From Denitratisoma sp. DHT3 (lineage in GTDB: Bacteria; Pseudomonadota; Gammaproteobacteria; Burkholderiales; Rhodocyclaceae), in contig NZ_CP020914.1 of the NCBI RefSeq assembly GCF_007833355.1, positions 358,047 to 422,046 of the forward strand: a DNA stretch of 64,000 bases, in the 5' to 3' direction. The notes under the pieces are model-generated. The model was given only the letters and a program-made list of their open reading frames with translations, searched no databases and was not told the DNA's origin. Below are positions 8,963 through 18,540 of this stretch, in pieces (within the stretch, counting starts at the first letter, position 1; each line of letters opens with the position of its first letter). The translations under genes were made by a program, and so were the position numbers.

Positions 8963-11824
8963 TCAGCGGCCGGCCAGTTTTTCCAGCTGGGTGCGCAGCT
9001 TGTCGGCGAGGGCGCCGAAGTCGGCGAGCCGCGTCTTTTCCTGCTCGACCACGGCGGCTGGTGCCCGCTCGACGAAACTCGGCGTGGCCAGCTTCTTCTC
9101 GGCCTTGACGATCTCGCCTTCCACCCGGGCCAGTTCCTTGGCGAGGCGTTCCTTCTCGGCGGCCACGTCGATCTCGATCTTCAGCATCAGACGGAAGTCG
9201 CCGACGATCTGCACCGGCGCGTCGGACGCATCTTCTTCTGGCAGGGCTTCGCCGCTGGCCGCGACCTCGGAGAGCCTGGCCAGGGCCGCGAGATAGGGGC
9301 CATAGGCATTCACCGCGTCCGAGGGGCCGGCGGCCACCAGAGGCACCTTCTGGGCCGGCGACAGGTTCATCTCGCCGCGCAGGCTGCGGCAGGCGTTGAC
9401 CATCTGTTTCAGGGTGTTCACCCAGGCTTCGGCGTCGGCGTCGCAGCGTGCGAGGTCGGCCTTGGGGTAGGCCTGGCACATCAGGGACTCGCCCTCGTCC
9501 TGGTCGTCGCCGGGTTGACCACCCTTGGCGCGGCCCGCCACCGGCGCCACCTTCTGCCAGAGTTCCTCGGTGATGAAGGGGATCAGCGGGTGGGCCAGGC
9601 GCAGCGTGGTTTCCAGCACCCGCACCAGGGTGCGGCGGGTGGCCCGCTGCTGGGCGGGGCTGCCCTGCTGGATCTGCACCTTGGCCAGTTCCAGGTACCA
9701 GTCGCAGTATTCGTCCCAGACGAATTCGTAGAGGGCGCGGGCCAGCAGGTCGAAGCGGTAGTCGGCGAAGTGCTTCGCCACCTCGTCCTCCAGGCGCTGG
9801 AGCAGGCTGACGATCCAGCGGTCGGCCTGGGAGAAGTCCAGGTATTCCTTGTTGCAGGCGTTGGCGCCGACGTTGTCTACGCCGCAGTCCTGGCCTTCGC
9901 AGTTCATCAGCACGAAGCGGGTGGCGTTCCACAGCTTGTTGCAGAAGTTGCGGTAGCCCTCGCAGCGGTTCATGTCGAACTTGATGTCGCGTCCCGGGCT
10001 GGCGAGCGAGAGGAAGGTGAAGCGCAGCGCGTCGGTGCCGAAGGCGGGGATGCCCTCGGGGAATTCCTTGCGGGTGCGCTTCTCGATCTTTTCCGCCTGC
10101 TTGGGGTTCATCAGGCCCGTGGTGCGCTTCTTCACCAGGTCGTCGACGCCGATGCCGTCGATCAGATCGATCGGGTCCAGCACGTTGCCCTTGGACTTGG
10201 ACATCTTCTGGCCTTCGGCGTCGCGGATCAGGCCGTGCACATAGACGTGCTTGAAGGGAATCCTGCCGGTGATGTGCTTGGTCATCATCACCATGCGCGC
10301 CACCCAGAAGAAGATGATGTCGAAGCCCGTCACCAGCACGGTGGAGGGCAGGTAGAGGTCCAGGGCCGGGTTGGACTTCTGCGGCCATTCCGGCGTCCAG
10401 TCCAGGGTGGAGAAGGGCCACAGGGCCGAGGAGTACCAGGTGTCGAGCACGTCGTCGTCGCGCTTCAGGCCGCCGCTGTAGCCGTCGGTCCTGGCCTGGG
10501 CGTAGGCTTCCTCTTCATTGTGGGCGACGTAGCAGCGGCCGTCGTCGCTGTACCAGGCGGGAATCTGGTGGCCCCACCAGAGCTGGCGCGAGATGCACCA
10601 GTCCTGGAGATTGTTCATCCAGTGGTTGTAGGTATTGACCCACTGCTCGGGGACGAACTTGATCTCGCCCGAGGCCACGGCCTCGATGGCCTTCTGCTGG
10701 ATGGACTTGCCATCCGGGCCGGGCTTGGTGGTGGCGACGAACCACTGGTCGGTGAGCATGGGCTCGATCACCACGCCGGTGCGGTCGCCGCGCGGCACCA
10801 TCAGCTTGTGGGGCTTGACCGAGGCCAGCAGGCCGGCCGCTTCCAGGTCGGCGACGATGGCCTTCCTGGCGTCGTAGCGGTCCATGCCCCGGTATTTCTC
10901 GGGGCCGTGCTCGTTGATGCGGGCATCGAGGGTGAACACGCTGAGGGGCGTGAGCTGGTGGCGGTGGCCCACCTGCCAGTCGTTGAAGTCGTGGGCCGGG
11001 GTGATCTTGACGCAGCCGGTGCCGAATGCCTTGTCCACGTAGCTGTCGGCGATGATGGGGATTTCCCGGTCGCACAGGGGCAGCTTCACATGCTTGCCGA
11101 TCAGGGCGGCGTAGCGCTCGTCCTCCGGGTTCACGGCCACGGCCACGTCGCCCAGCAGGGTCTCGGGACGGGTGGTGGCGACCACCAGTTCGCCGCTGCC
11201 ATCGGCCAGGGGATAACGAATCTCCCACATGGAGCCGTCTTCTTCTTCGCTCACCACTTCCAGGTCGGAAACGGCGGTGAGCAGCTTCGGGTCCCAGTTC
11301 ACCAGGCGCTTGCCGCGGTAGATCAGACCCTCATTGAACAGGCGAACGAAGGTCTCGGTGACGATCTTGGACAGCCCGGCGTCCATGGTGAAGCGCTCGC
11401 GGCTCCAGTCGGGGCTGGTGCCCAGGCGGCGCATCTGGCGGGTGATGGTGCCGCCGGAGTATTCCTTCCACTCCCACACCTTTTCCAGGAACTTCTCGCG
11501 CCCCAGGTCGTGGCGGCTGACGCCCTGGGCATCCAGTTGCCGCTCCACCACGATCTGGGTGGCGATGCCGGCGTGGTCGGTGCCCGGCTGCCACAGGGTG
11601 TTGTCGCCGCGCATGCGGTGGTAGCGGGTCAGGGCGTCCATGATGGCCTGGTTGAAACCATGGCCCATGTGCAGGGTGCCCGTGACGTTGGGCGGCGGCA
11701 GCAGGATGCAGAAGTTGTCCGTCTTGGTGGTGTCGAGTCCGGCGGCGAAATAGTTGCGGGACTCCCACTTGGGATACCAGCGTCGTTCGATGTCGGCGGG
11801 TTCGAAGCTCTTGGCGAGTTCCAT
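8963..11824 (-). CDS. valS: Valine-tRNA ligase
   Basis: A 953-residue class I aminoacyl-tRNA synthetase that charges tRNA-Val. It has the HIGH-type signature [12 protein letters not shown] near residue 50 and the KMSKS loop [12 protein letters not shown] near residue 540. The C-terminal end (last ~70 residues) is a coiled coil ([20 protein letters not shown]) typical of bacterial ValRS. Length equals that of the E. coli enzyme (~951). It is transcribed alone with its own terminator. In many betaproteobacteria valS follows pepA-holC; here rraA on the opposite strand separates them. Confidence 0.98.
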   Translation of the reverse strand: MELAKSFEPADIERRWYPKWESRNYFAAGLDTTKTDNFCILLPPPNVTGTLHMGHGFNQAIMDALTRYHRMRGDNTLWQPGTDHAGIATQIVVERQLDAQGVSRHDLGREKFLEKVWEWKEYSGGTITRQMRRLGTSPDWSRERFTMDAGLSKIVTETFVRLFNEGLIYRGKRLVNWDPKLLTAVSDLEVVSEEEDGSMWEIRYPLADGSGELVVATTRPETLLGDVAVAVNPEDERYAALIGKHVKLPLCDREIPIIADSYVDKAFGTGCVKITPAHDFNDWQVGHRHQLTPLSVFTLDARINEHGPEKYRGMDRYDARKAIVADLEAAGLLASVKPHKLMVPRGDRTGVVIEPMLTDQWFVATTKPGPDGKSIQQKAIEAVASGEIKFVPEQWVNTYNHWMNNLQDWCISRQLWWGHQIPAWYSDDGRCYVAHNEEEAYAQARTDGYSGGLKRDDDVLDTWYSSALWPFSTLDWTPEWPQKSNPALDLYLPSTVLVTGFDIIFFWVARMVMMTKHITGRIPFKHVYVHGLIRDAEGQKMSKSKGNVLDPIDLIDGIGVDDLVKKRTTGLMNPKQAEKIEKRTRKEFPEGIPAFGTDALRFTFLSLASPGRDIKFDMNRCEGYRNFCNKLWNATRFVLMNCEGQDCGVDNVGANACNKEYLDFSQADRWIVSLLQRLEDEVAKHFADYRFDLLARALYEFVWDEYCDWYLELAKVQIQQGSPAQQRATRRTLVRVLETTLRLAHPLIPFITEELWQKVAPVAGRAKGGQPGDDQDEGESLMCQAYPKADLARCDADAEAWVNTLKQMVNACRSLRGEMNLSPAQKVPLVAAGPSDAVNAYGPYLAALARLSEVAASGEALPEEDASDAPVQIVGDFRLMLKIEIDVAAEKERLAKELARVEGEIVKAEKKLATPSFVERAPAAVVEQEKTRLADFGALADKLRTQLEKLAGR

Positions 11825-11937
11825 GGGATAGGGGCGGTCAGATCGATGAAAGGCGCGGCCGGGATGGCGCGAAGGGGCGCAATTATACCGGGGGCGCTAT
11901 CATCCTCCGCCCCCAACTATTGGAAGGAGACTCCGCG

Positions 11938-12438
11938 ATGACCACCCCCGATTTCGCCACCTGCGACCTGTGCGACGCGCGCAAGAACGATACGAGTGGC
12001 GAGTTCCGCGTCCTGCCGCCGGTGTTCAAGGATTTCGGCCAGCGCCGCAAGTTCGCCGGCCCGGTCAGCACCGTGAAATGTTTCGAGGACAACACCCTGG
12101 TCAAGGCGGCGGTGGATTCGCCGGGCGAGGGTCGCGTGCTGGTGGTGGACGGCGGCGGTTCCCTGCGCCGGGCGCTGCTGGGCGGCAACCTCGGCGCGGC
12201 GGCGGCGAAGAACGGCTGGGCCGGGGTGGTGATCGACGGCTGCGTGCGGGACGTGGCCGAACTCGCGGTGTGCGACACCGGCATTCGCGCATTGGCCTCG
12301 ATGCCGCTGCCGACGGAAAAGCGCAACGAGGGCCAGCGCGACGTGGCGGTGCAGATCCAGGGGGTCTGGGTGCGGCCCGGCGACTGGCTCTATGCCGACG
12401 AGGACGGCATCGTGATCGTGGCCGCTCCTCCGGCCTGA
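11938..12438 (+). CDS. rraA: RraA-family protein (RNase E regulator / HMG aldolase fold)
   Basis: A 166-residue RraA-like protein. It has the substrate/metal-binding signature [20 protein letters not shown] followed by CVRD, and the C-terminal [15 protein letters not shown]. Members bind and inhibit RNase E, or act as 4-hydroxy-4-methyl-2-oxoglutarate aldolases; the small size and standalone position favour the RraA annotation, but the two cannot be separated by eye. ATG 11938 has GGAAGGAGA 7 bases upstream, a very strong site. It is divergent from valS and its 3' end overlaps the convergent hypothetical gene by 49 bases. Confidence 0.85.
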   Translation: MTTPDFATCDLCDARKNDTSGEFRVLPPVFKDFGQRRKFAGPVSTVKCFEDNTLVKAAVDSPGEGRVLVVDGGGSLRRALLGGNLGAAAAKNGWAGVVIDGCVRDVAELAVCDTGIRALASMPLPTEKRNEGQRDVAVQIQGVWVRPGDWLYADEDGIVIVAAPPA

Positions 12439-12890
12439 GCGTCGCCAGGCTCCTCGGGTGCCCGATGGCCGGCATTGCGCCGGGCTTCCAGGGCGGCCTC
12501 CAGGCGGGGCAGGAGTTCCTGGCGCGCCTGCTGCCCGAGTTGGCCGATCAGCTGGTCGGCCAGGCCGTCGAGCACTTTCAGCACGGCGTCGGGCAGGGCG
12601 TGGTCGAGCCAGTGATCGAGTTCGTCCCGCAGAATTTGGCGCGGGTCCGGAACCGGGTCGAGGGGGGTAGGCGGTTGCGCAACGGCGGGCAGTTCCTTGC
12701 CGACGGCTTCGGTGAGCAGCGGAAAGTCTTCTTCCTCGGCGGCCGGGGATTCCGGCGGCGGCGCTTGTGGAATGGCGGCGCTTTCCTCCGCCACCGGCGC
12801 ATGGGTGGTGCGCCAGCGCTTCATCAGGGCATCGGCCTGATGCAGGACGTCCTTATCCTCCATTGCGTCCATCGCGTCCATTGTGTTCAT
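12390..12890 (-). CDS. Conserved hypothetical protein downstream of holC
   Basis: A 166-residue protein with a Pro/Ala/Glu-rich middle (about residues 35-75) and an amphipathic helical C-terminal half ([40 protein letters not shown]). There is no signal peptide and no known catalytic motif. Starts are ambiguous because three 9-base units ATGGACGC(G/A) repeat here: 12890, 12881, 12872 and 12863 are all in-frame ATGs. 12890 gives the longest form but overlaps holC by 38 bases; 12863 cuts this to 11. It probably belongs to the pepA-holC transcription unit; I do not recognise a function. Confidence 0.65.
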   Translation of the reverse strand: MNTMDAMDAMEDKDVLHQADALMKRWRTTHAPVAEESAAIPQAPPPESPAAEEEDFPLLTEAVGKELPAVAQPPTPLDPVPDPRQILRDELDHWLDHALPDAVLKVLDGLADQLIGQLGQQARQELLPRLEAALEARRNAGHRAPEEPGDAQAGGAATITMPSSSA

Positions 12891-13314
12891 CGAAACCCGC
12901 CGCGATGTCCTGGCTGAGCGGTTCGCAGCCTTGTTCCCGGTAGAAGCGGAAGCGTTCTCGGGCGGGCAGGCGCACGGCATCGTCGGTGCTGACGATTTCC
13001 ACCAGTTCGCCGTAGGCGGAAAATTCCGCGGGCAGCTCGTCGCTGAGGTTCAGCAGGCAGGTGTCGGCCTGCGGCGGAACGGGGCTGCTGGCGATGATGA
13101 TCGGCGTCTGTGCCGCCAGTGGCGATTCGTTGCGGCAATGAGGGGTGAAGCCGATCGGCGGATGGATCCACAACTGCCGGTCCAGACGTTCCGCCATGTC
13201 GGCCCGGGGCGCATAGACGACGATGCGCCGCCGCGACCGCCAGGAGCGGGTCAGCCAGTCGGCGGCGGCCGCGATGCGGTCCGCCGTGCCATGGAAGAAG
13301 CGAACCTGGGTCAC
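12853..13314 (-). CDS. holC: DNA polymerase III chi subunit
   Basis: A 153-residue protein with the chi-subunit layout: VRFFHGTADRIAAAADWLTR at the start, the central RRIVVYAPRADMAERLDRQLW and the C-terminal RERFRFYREQGCEPLSQDI. Chi connects the clamp loader (through psi) to single-stranded DNA-binding protein. The start is a GTG that overlaps the pepA stop (GTGA at 13311-13314), giving tight coupling. The extreme C-terminus ([11 protein letters not shown]) is encoded by a short tandem repeat that continues into the next gene. Confidence 0.9.
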   Translation of the reverse strand: MTQVRFFHGTADRIAAAADWLTRSWRSRRRIVVYAPRADMAERLDRQLWIHPPIGFTPHCRNESPLAAQTPIIIASSPVPPQADTCLLNLSDELPAEFSAYGELVEIVSTDDAVRLPARERFRFYREQGCEPLSQDIAAGFDEHNGRDGRNGG

Positions 13315-14840
13315 GCTTTCTTCTTGCCGCGGGGTTTCTTGACCAGCTTGACGGCGGCGGCCCGCCCCATCAGGAAGTGGGTCAGCAGGGGCACCGGGCG
13401 CCCCGTGGAGCCTTTCTTGTCGCCGCCGCGGTAGGCGGTGCCGGCGATGTCGAGGTGGGCCCAGGCGTATTTTTCGGTGAAGCGGGCCAGGAAGCAGGCG
13501 GCGGTGATGGTGCCCGCCATGCGTCCGCCGATGTTGGCCATGTCGGCGAAGGGGCTCTTCAACTGTTCCTGATAGTCCTCCCACAGGGGCAGCTGCCAGG
13601 CCCGGTCGTAGGCGTCCTGGCCGGCGTCCAGCAGTTCGCGCGCCAAAGTGTCGGAATTGGCCAGCAGGCCGGTGGCGACATTGCCCAGGGCGATCACGCA
13701 GGCGCCGGTCAGGGTGGCCACATCCACCACGCATTCGGGTTCGAACCGCTCGGCGTAGCTGAGGGCGTCGCACAGGATCAGCCGGCCCTCGGCGTCGGTG
13801 TTGAGAATCTCCACGGTCTGGCCGGACATCGAGGTGACGATGTCGCCGGGCTTGACGGCGCTGCCGCCGGGCATGTTCTCGGTGGCGGGGATCAGGCCGA
13901 CGACATTGACCGGCAACTGCATCATGGCGGCGGCCTTGAGGGTGCCCAGCACGCTGGCGGCGCCCGACATGTCGTATTTCATCTCGTCCATTTCCGCGCC
14001 CGGCTTGAGGGAGATGCCGCCGGTGTCGAAGGTGATGCCCTTGCCGACCAGGACGATGGGCTTGGCGTCGCGGTTGCCGCCCCGGTGCCGCAGGACGATG
14101 AACTTGGGCGGCTGGTGCGAACCCTGGGCGACGGAGAGCAGGGTGTTCATGCCCAGTTTTTCCATCGCGGCCTTGTCCAGCACTTCCGATTCCAGGCCGT
14201 GCTCCCTGGCCAGGGCTTCCGCCTGCTCCGCGAGGTAGGACGGGGTGCAGTAATTGCCGGGCAGGTTGGCCAGATCCTTCATCAGCTTCTGGCCTTCGGC
14301 GATGGCGTAGCCTTCGCCCATCGCCGATTCGGCCGCGGCCAGCTCGTTGCGGCGCGAGACGCTGAAGGTGAGCTTGCGCAGGGGGCGCCGCACTTCGTCC
14401 TTCTTGGACTTGAGCTGGTCGAAGCGGTACAGCGTTTCCAGGGCGACGATCACGGCCTGGCGGATGCGCCAGCCGATGTCGCGCTTCTTGACGGCCAGTT
14501 CGGTGAGGTGGATGGTGCCGTCGAAGCCGCCGGTCTCGTTGAGGGTGCGGACGGCGGTGGCGATGGCCTGGCGGTATTCCTTTTCGCGGAAATCCTTTTC
14601 CTTGCCCAGGCCCACCAGCAGCACGCGGTCGGCGAGGGTGCCCGGCACGTTGTGCAGCAACAGGGCGGTGCCGGCCTTGCCTTCCATGTCGCCGCGCCGC
14701 AGCAGGTCCGACAGGTATTGGTTGGCCGCCTTGTCGATGACCTCGCCGGCGGCGGACAGTTTGCGCGGCTCGAACACGCCGACCACCACGCAGGCACTGC
14801 GCTGTTTCTCCGGGCTCCCGCTCTTTATGCTAAATTCCAC
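13311..14840 (-). CDS. pepA: Leucyl aminopeptidase
   Basis: A 509-residue cytosolic M17 aminopeptidase, close to E. coli PepA (503). The family signature NTDAEGRLILCDAL carries metal ligands, with the metal-binding GKGITFDTGGISLKPGAEMD upstream and VDVATLTGACVIALG after it. The C-terminus has the Lys-rich tail KLVKKPRGKKKA. The GTG at 14840 is chosen because AGGAG lies 6 bases upstream and the usual N-terminus VEFSIKSGSPEKQ begins there. Besides releasing N-terminal residues, PepA can bind DNA. Divergent from lptF with a 103-base gap. Confidence 0.97.
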   Translation of the reverse strand: MEFSIKSGSPEKQRSACVVVGVFEPRKLSAAGEVIDKAANQYLSDLLRRGDMEGKAGTALLLHNVPGTLADRVLLVGLGKEKDFREKEYRQAIATAVRTLNETGGFDGTIHLTELAVKKRDIGWRIRQAVIVALETLYRFDQLKSKKDEVRRPLRKLTFSVSRRNELAAAESAMGEGYAIAEGQKLMKDLANLPGNYCTPSYLAEQAEALAREHGLESEVLDKAAMEKLGMNTLLSVAQGSHQPPKFIVLRHRGGNRDAKPIVLVGKGITFDTGGISLKPGAEMDEMKYDMSGAASVLGTLKAAAMMQLPVNVVGLIPATENMPGGSAVKPGDIVTSMSGQTVEILNTDAEGRLILCDALSYAERFEPECVVDVATLTGACVIALGNVATGLLANSDTLARELLDAGQDAYDRAWQLPLWEDYQEQLKSPFADMANIGGRMAGTITAACFLARFTEKYAWAHLDIAGTAYRGGDKKGSTGRPVPLLTHFLMGRAAAVKLVKKPRGKKKA

Positions 14841-14943
14841 GCGCTGCTCCTCTTGTTTCTGTGTTGGGTGAGAATGGATGTGATGCAGGGGTTGCAAATT
14901 CCTGCCGATTATCCTCAATCCCCAGACCCAAATCAAAGTATCG

Positions 14944-16023
14944 ATGATTTTCCGGCGCGCCGTCCTGCGCGAATTCACCCAGACCGCCGTCACGGTATTC
15001 GTGGCGCTGTTTGCGATCCTGCTCACCACCCAGCTGATCCGTTTGCTCGGGCAGGCGGCGGGAGGCAAGCTCGCCTCCGATGCGGTCGTGGCGCTGCTGG
15101 GATTCTCGGCGCTCAATTACCTGCCGGTGGTGCTGTCGCTGACGCTGTTCGTGGCGATTCTGCTCACCATCTCCCGTTCCTACCGGGATTCGGAAATGGT
15201 GGTCTGGTTCGCCTCCGGGCTGCCGCTGACCGCCTGGGTTGGGCCGGTGCTGCGCTTTGCGCTGCCCATCGTGTTGGCCATCGCGGTGTTGTCCTTGTTT
15301 CTCTCACCCTGGGCCTTGAGCAAGAGCGCGGAGTTTCGCCAGCGCATGGATAGCCGCGACGAGGTCACGCGGGTCTCTCCCGGCGCCTTCAACGAGTCGT
15401 CGGCGGCGGACCGGGTGTTTTTCGTCGAGGGCGTGGCCGAGGAGCAGGGGCGGGTGCGCAACATTTTCGCCAGCTCCGTCCAGCACGGTCGCCTGGGGGT
15501 GATGGCGGCCGCCACCGGCCATGTGCAGGCGATGCCCAATGGCGACCGCTTCCTGGTGATGGAGCACGGACGGCGCTACGAGGGGACGCCCGGCACGCCC
15601 GAGTTCAGGATGATGGAGTTCGAGCGCTACGCCGTCCGGGTGGAGACCAAGGAAGCGCGCGGCATCGAGGAGACGCCGGGCAACCGGCCGCTGTGGGAAT
15701 TGCTGCGCGATCCGACGCCGACCAATCTGGGCGAGATCGTCTGGCGCGTCGGCACGCCGCTGGCGGCGATCAATCTCGCGCTGCTGGCGATTCCTCTCGC
15801 CTTCGTGAATCCACGGGCCGGGCGGGCCAACAACCTGATTTTCGCGATCCTGGCCTTCATGATCTACAGCAATCTGATCAGCGTCAGCCAAGCCTGGGTG
15901 CGCCAGGGACGGATGCCTTTCGAGGTCGGCGTCTGGGCGGTGCATGTGGCGATGCTGGCGATCCTGCTGCTGCTGTTCTGGCGCCGCCTGGCGGTGTTTT
16001 CCTGGGGGCGGCTGTGGCGCTGA
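14944..16023 (+). CDS. lptF: LPS export ABC transporter permease LptF
   Basis: A 359-residue inner-membrane protein of the LptF/LptG family. It has three N-terminal transmembrane helices, a periplasmic jellyroll-like domain (about residues 125-255, with VFFVEGVAEEQG) and three C-terminal helices. With LptG and ATPase LptB it extracts lipopolysaccharide from the inner membrane. The N-terminus MIFRRAVLREFTQTAV fits the family. It overlaps lptG by 10 bases, as in most proteobacteria. Confidence 0.95.
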   Translation: MIFRRAVLREFTQTAVTVFVALFAILLTTQLIRLLGQAAGGKLASDAVVALLGFSALNYLPVVLSLTLFVAILLTISRSYRDSEMVVWFASGLPLTAWVGPVLRFALPIVLAIAVLSLFLSPWALSKSAEFRQRMDSRDEVTRVSPGAFNESSAADRVFFVEGVAEEQGRVRNIFASSVQHGRLGVMAAATGHVQAMPNGDRFLVMEHGRRYEGTPGTPEFRMMEFERYAVRVETKEARGIEETPGNRPLWELLRDPTPTNLGEIVWRVGTPLAAINLALLAIPLAFVNPRAGRANNLIFAILAFMIYSNLISVSQAWVRQGRMPFEVGVWAVHVAMLAILLLLFWRRLAVFSWGRLWR

Positions 16024-17093
16024 AGGTCTTCGAACGCTATCTGGCCCGCGAGATCTATGGCGCTACGGCGCTGGTGCTGGCGGCCTTCCTGATGCTGTTC
16101 GCCTTTTTCGATTTCATCGGCGAGATCCAGCAACTGGGCAAGGGCGGCTATCAGTTGCATCACGCCGCCAGCTTCGTGCTGCTGACGCTGCCGGGTCGGG
16201 TCTATGAACTGTTCCCGATCGCGGTGCTGATCGGGACGCTGTACGCACTGACGCTGCTGGCGCGGCATTCGGAGATCACCGTGTTGCGGGCGTCGGGCCT
16301 GTCCACCGGGGCGCTGCTGCGTTCCCTGGGCAAGCTGGGACTGGTTTTCGTGGTGCTGACCTTCCTGTTCGGCGAGGTGGTGGCGCCGCCGGCCGAGAAG
16401 GCCGCCCAGCAATTGCGCCTGAAGGCCACCGGCAGCATGGTGGCGCAGGAGTTCCGTTCCGGGCTGTGGGTCAAGGACGAGCGTTCGTTCATCAATGTCC
16501 GGGACATGCAGCCGGATGCAACCCTGAGCGATATCCGGATTTATGAATTCGACGACGGCTATCACCTGCGCGCCATCAGCGAGGCGAAGAGCGGGAAATA
16601 TGACAATGACGGGCGCTGGCAGCTCAAGGACGTGGTGCAGACACTGTTCGTCGGCGGGCGCGCCAGCATCCGACGCATGCCCGAGGTGGATTGGCAGTCG
16701 GCGCTGACGCCGGACATTCTGTCGGTGCTGCTGGTGGTGCCGGAGAAAATGTCCTTGATGAACCTCTATCAGTACACCCGGCATCTGCTGGACAACCGGC
16801 AGAAGACGGAGCGCTACGAGATCGCCCTGTGGAAGAAGTTGATCTACCCGATGACGGCGCTGGTCATGATGGCGCTGGCGTTGCCCTTCGGCTATCTGCA
16901 CAGCCGGATGGGGGCGGTGAGCCTCAAGGTGTTCACCGGCGTCATGCTGGGAATCGGCTTCCACATGCTCAACGGGCTGTTCTCCAGTCTGGGAGTGATC
17001 AACGGCTGGATCCCTTTCTGGGCGGCAGTGACGCCCAGCGCCTTGTTCCTGCTCGGCGCGGCCGGCATGCTGTGGTGGGTGGAGCGCCGCTAA
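16014..17093 (+). CDS. lptG: LPS export ABC transporter permease LptG
   Basis: A 359-residue partner of LptF with the same six-helix plus periplasmic domain layout (LKVFERYLAREIYGATALVL at the N-terminus, WKKLIYPMTALVMMALALPF and MLGIGFHMLNGLFSSLGVIN at the C-terminus). The start is non-ATG: GTG 16014 has GGGGGCGG just upstream; CTG 16020, which overlaps the lptF stop as CTGA, would give the family-typical start MKVFERYL and cannot be excluded. Confidence 0.95.
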   Translation: MALKVFERYLAREIYGATALVLAAFLMLFAFFDFIGEIQQLGKGGYQLHHAASFVLLTLPGRVYELFPIAVLIGTLYALTLLARHSEITVLRASGLSTGALLRSLGKLGLVFVVLTFLFGEVVAPPAEKAAQQLRLKATGSMVAQEFRSGLWVKDERSFINVRDMQPDATLSDIRIYEFDDGYHLRAISEAKSGKYDNDGRWQLKDVVQTLFVGGRASIRRMPEVDWQSALTPDILSVLLVVPEKMSLMNLYQYTRHLLDNRQKTERYEIALWKKLIYPMTALVMMALALPFGYLHSRMGAVSLKVFTGVMLGIGFHMLNGLFSSLGVINGWIPFWAAVTPSALFLLGAAGMLWWVERR

Positions 17094-17119
17094 GGGCGCG
17101 GGCTTGGGGGGGGCGTTGG

Positions 17120-17536
17120 CTACTGCTTGAACACGATACGGGTGCCGGCGAGGCGGTCATGCAGGAATTGCCGATCCCGGTCGAACAGCGCCCAGAACAG
17201 TCCTGCGCCGTAGAACAGCAGGCTGGGCCAGGCCAGCAGGTAGCGCAGGCCCAGCTGGCGCCAGGTCGGCGTCGATCCGTCCTGAGCGCGCAGTTGCAGC
17301 TTCCAGGTCTGCATCGCCAGGGTCTGGCCGCCCTGGCGCCAGGACCAGAGGAAATAGCCTCCCAGTACGACAAACACATGGGCCAGCAGAATCCATCCGG
17401 GAAGCGCTTTTCCTGAAAGCGCGGTGATCGCGAGTTGCGGCACCAGGAAGGCGAACGCCAGGACGCCCAGAAGCAGCAGACTTTCATAGGCCAGACTGGC
17501 GAGTCGGCGCCGGATGCCGGGGAGGGGAGCGGTCAC
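17120..17536 (-). CDS. RDD-family membrane protein
   Basis: A 138-residue protein with the RDD pattern: RRLASLAYESLLLLGVLAF (Arg in helix 1), WKLQLRAQDGSTPTWRQ in the cytosolic loop, and FDRDRQFLHDRLAGTRIV near the end, where the conserved Asp-Asp-like acidic positions sit. It has three to four transmembrane segments. RDD proteins are small inner-membrane proteins, some proposed as ion or sodium/proton antiporters, but the function of this one is not known. It is convergent with lptG and 12 bases downstream of the DUF3106 gene. Confidence 0.85.
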   Translation of the reverse strand: MTAPLPGIRRRLASLAYESLLLLGVLAFAFLVPQLAITALSGKALPGWILLAHVFVVLGGYFLWSWRQGGQTLAMQTWKLQLRAQDGSTPTWRQLGLRYLLAWPSLLFYGAGLFWALFDRDRQFLHDRLAGTRIVFKQ

Positions 17537-17548
17537 GGGTGATCCTGT

Positions 17549-18187
17549 TCAGGGCGCTGCGAGGACCGGGCTGGCGGGTTCCGTCGTTCCCGGCGCGGCG
17601 GGAGGCGGTACTGCCGGCTTATGCACTTTTGCCTTCGCCTTGGTCTTGGCTTTCGAGATTGCGGGCAGGTTGAGCGACTGAGGGGTGGGCTGCACCGGCA
17701 CCTCGGTATTGCGCGGGATATCGGGGCGCACGAAGGTCGGACTCTGGGAGCTTCCCATCAGGCTGCGGATCCACGGTTGGCGCGGAGACTGGCGCTTGAG
17801 GTGCAGCTTTTCGTTTTCCGACAACTCCAGATACTGCTCCCAACGCAATTTGAGGGATTCGCGTTTTTCAGGGGGGGCCTTCTGCAGGGCCTTGAACTGT
17901 TCGCGGACCGTGCGCCGTTCATCCGGCGTCAGCCTGACCCACGCTTTCATGCGTCGTTGGATTCGAGTCTGCTCTTCAGGTGTGAGCTTGGCGTAGCGCT
18001 CGGCGATTCCCAGCCATTTTTTACGCCGGAAAAGTGGCATCCCATCCCAGTCCTCGGCCAGCGGCTGGAGGATCTGCTGCTGCTGGGGTGTCAGTTCCTT
18101 CCAGGTTTGGGTCGGCAGGGGAGGGACGGCCGCATGGGCGATCGACACCAGGCAGAAAATCATTCCTGCGATGAGTGATTTAACCAC
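17549..18187 (-). CDS. DUF3106 secreted protein
   Basis: A 212-residue exported protein. A GTG start gives the signal peptide VVKSLIAGMIFCLVSIAHAA (an ATG at 18163 is alternative but lacks the basic n-region). The mature part contains the DUF3106 arrays of short W/R-rich helices: PLAEDWDGMPLFRRKKWLGI, YAKLTPEEQTRIQRRMKAW, VRLTPDERRTVREQFKALQK. A Pro/Lys/Ala-rich tail follows. Such helix arrays resemble periplasmic Spy/CpxP-like stress proteins and may act with the neighbouring sigma factor. It overlaps the DUF3619 gene by 28 bases. Confidence 0.85.
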   Translation of the reverse strand: MVKSLIAGMIFCLVSIAHAAVPPLPTQTWKELTPQQQQILQPLAEDWDGMPLFRRKKWLGIAERYAKLTPEEQTRIQRRMKAWVRLTPDERRTVREQFKALQKAPPEKRESLKLRWEQYLELSENEKLHLKRQSPRQPWIRSLMGSSQSPTFVRPDIPRNTEVPVQPTPQSLNLPAISKAKTKAKAKVHKPAVPPPAAPGTTEPASPVLAAP

Positions 18188-18540
18188 GCGTGAAAGCCTT
18201 GATCGGTATAAGCGGCGACCGGAAGGTCGGCGGACAGCAGGGCGGAGTCGATTTCTTCATTGTCTGCCGCTTCCTGGTAAGCGTTCCAGTAATAGCTGCC
18301 GATCATTCCAATCATCAATACGCCCAGCGCCACACCCGTACGCAGGTAGGGAAGGACGCGTCCTATCTGGAGCGATCCGATGCTCACCAGACCCAGATGA
18401 CTGACGACCGACAGACGTTGAGCCGCAATCGCCTGCCCCCGGGCTTGTTGCAAACGCACGACAATCTGGCCATCCAGCTGCTCGCAACCCTCATCCAGTA
18501 TCTTCCGGATGTGCAGACCTAAAACCGCATCTTCTCTCAT
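18160..18540 (-). CDS. DUF3619 single-pass membrane protein (anti-sigma-like position)
   Basis: A 126-residue protein. The N-terminal cytosolic half (MREDAVLGLHIRKILDEGCE) is helical; a transmembrane segment (TGVALGVLMIGMIGSYYW) lies near residues 70-88, and a short periplasmic tail (EEIDSALLSADLPVAAYTDQ) follows. ATG 18540 overlaps the sigma factor stop (ATGA). The layout (cytosolic domain, one membrane span, immediately after a sigma gene) is that of an anti-sigma factor, but DUF3619 has not, to my knowledge, been shown to act so. Confidence 0.85.
   Translation of the reverse strand: MREDAVLGLHIRKILDEGCEQLDGQIVVRLQQARGQAIAAQRLSVVSHLGLVSIGSLQIGRVLPYLRTGVALGVLMIGMIGSYYWNAYQEAADNEEIDSALLSADLPVAAYTDQGFHAWLNHSSQE

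Noticed and set aside
9515..11941. An 808-codon open frame opposite valS
   Set aside because: Fully antisense to an unambiguous valS; composition (Gly/His/Gln/Val-rich) is that of a mirror frame in GC-rich DNA, with no domain.
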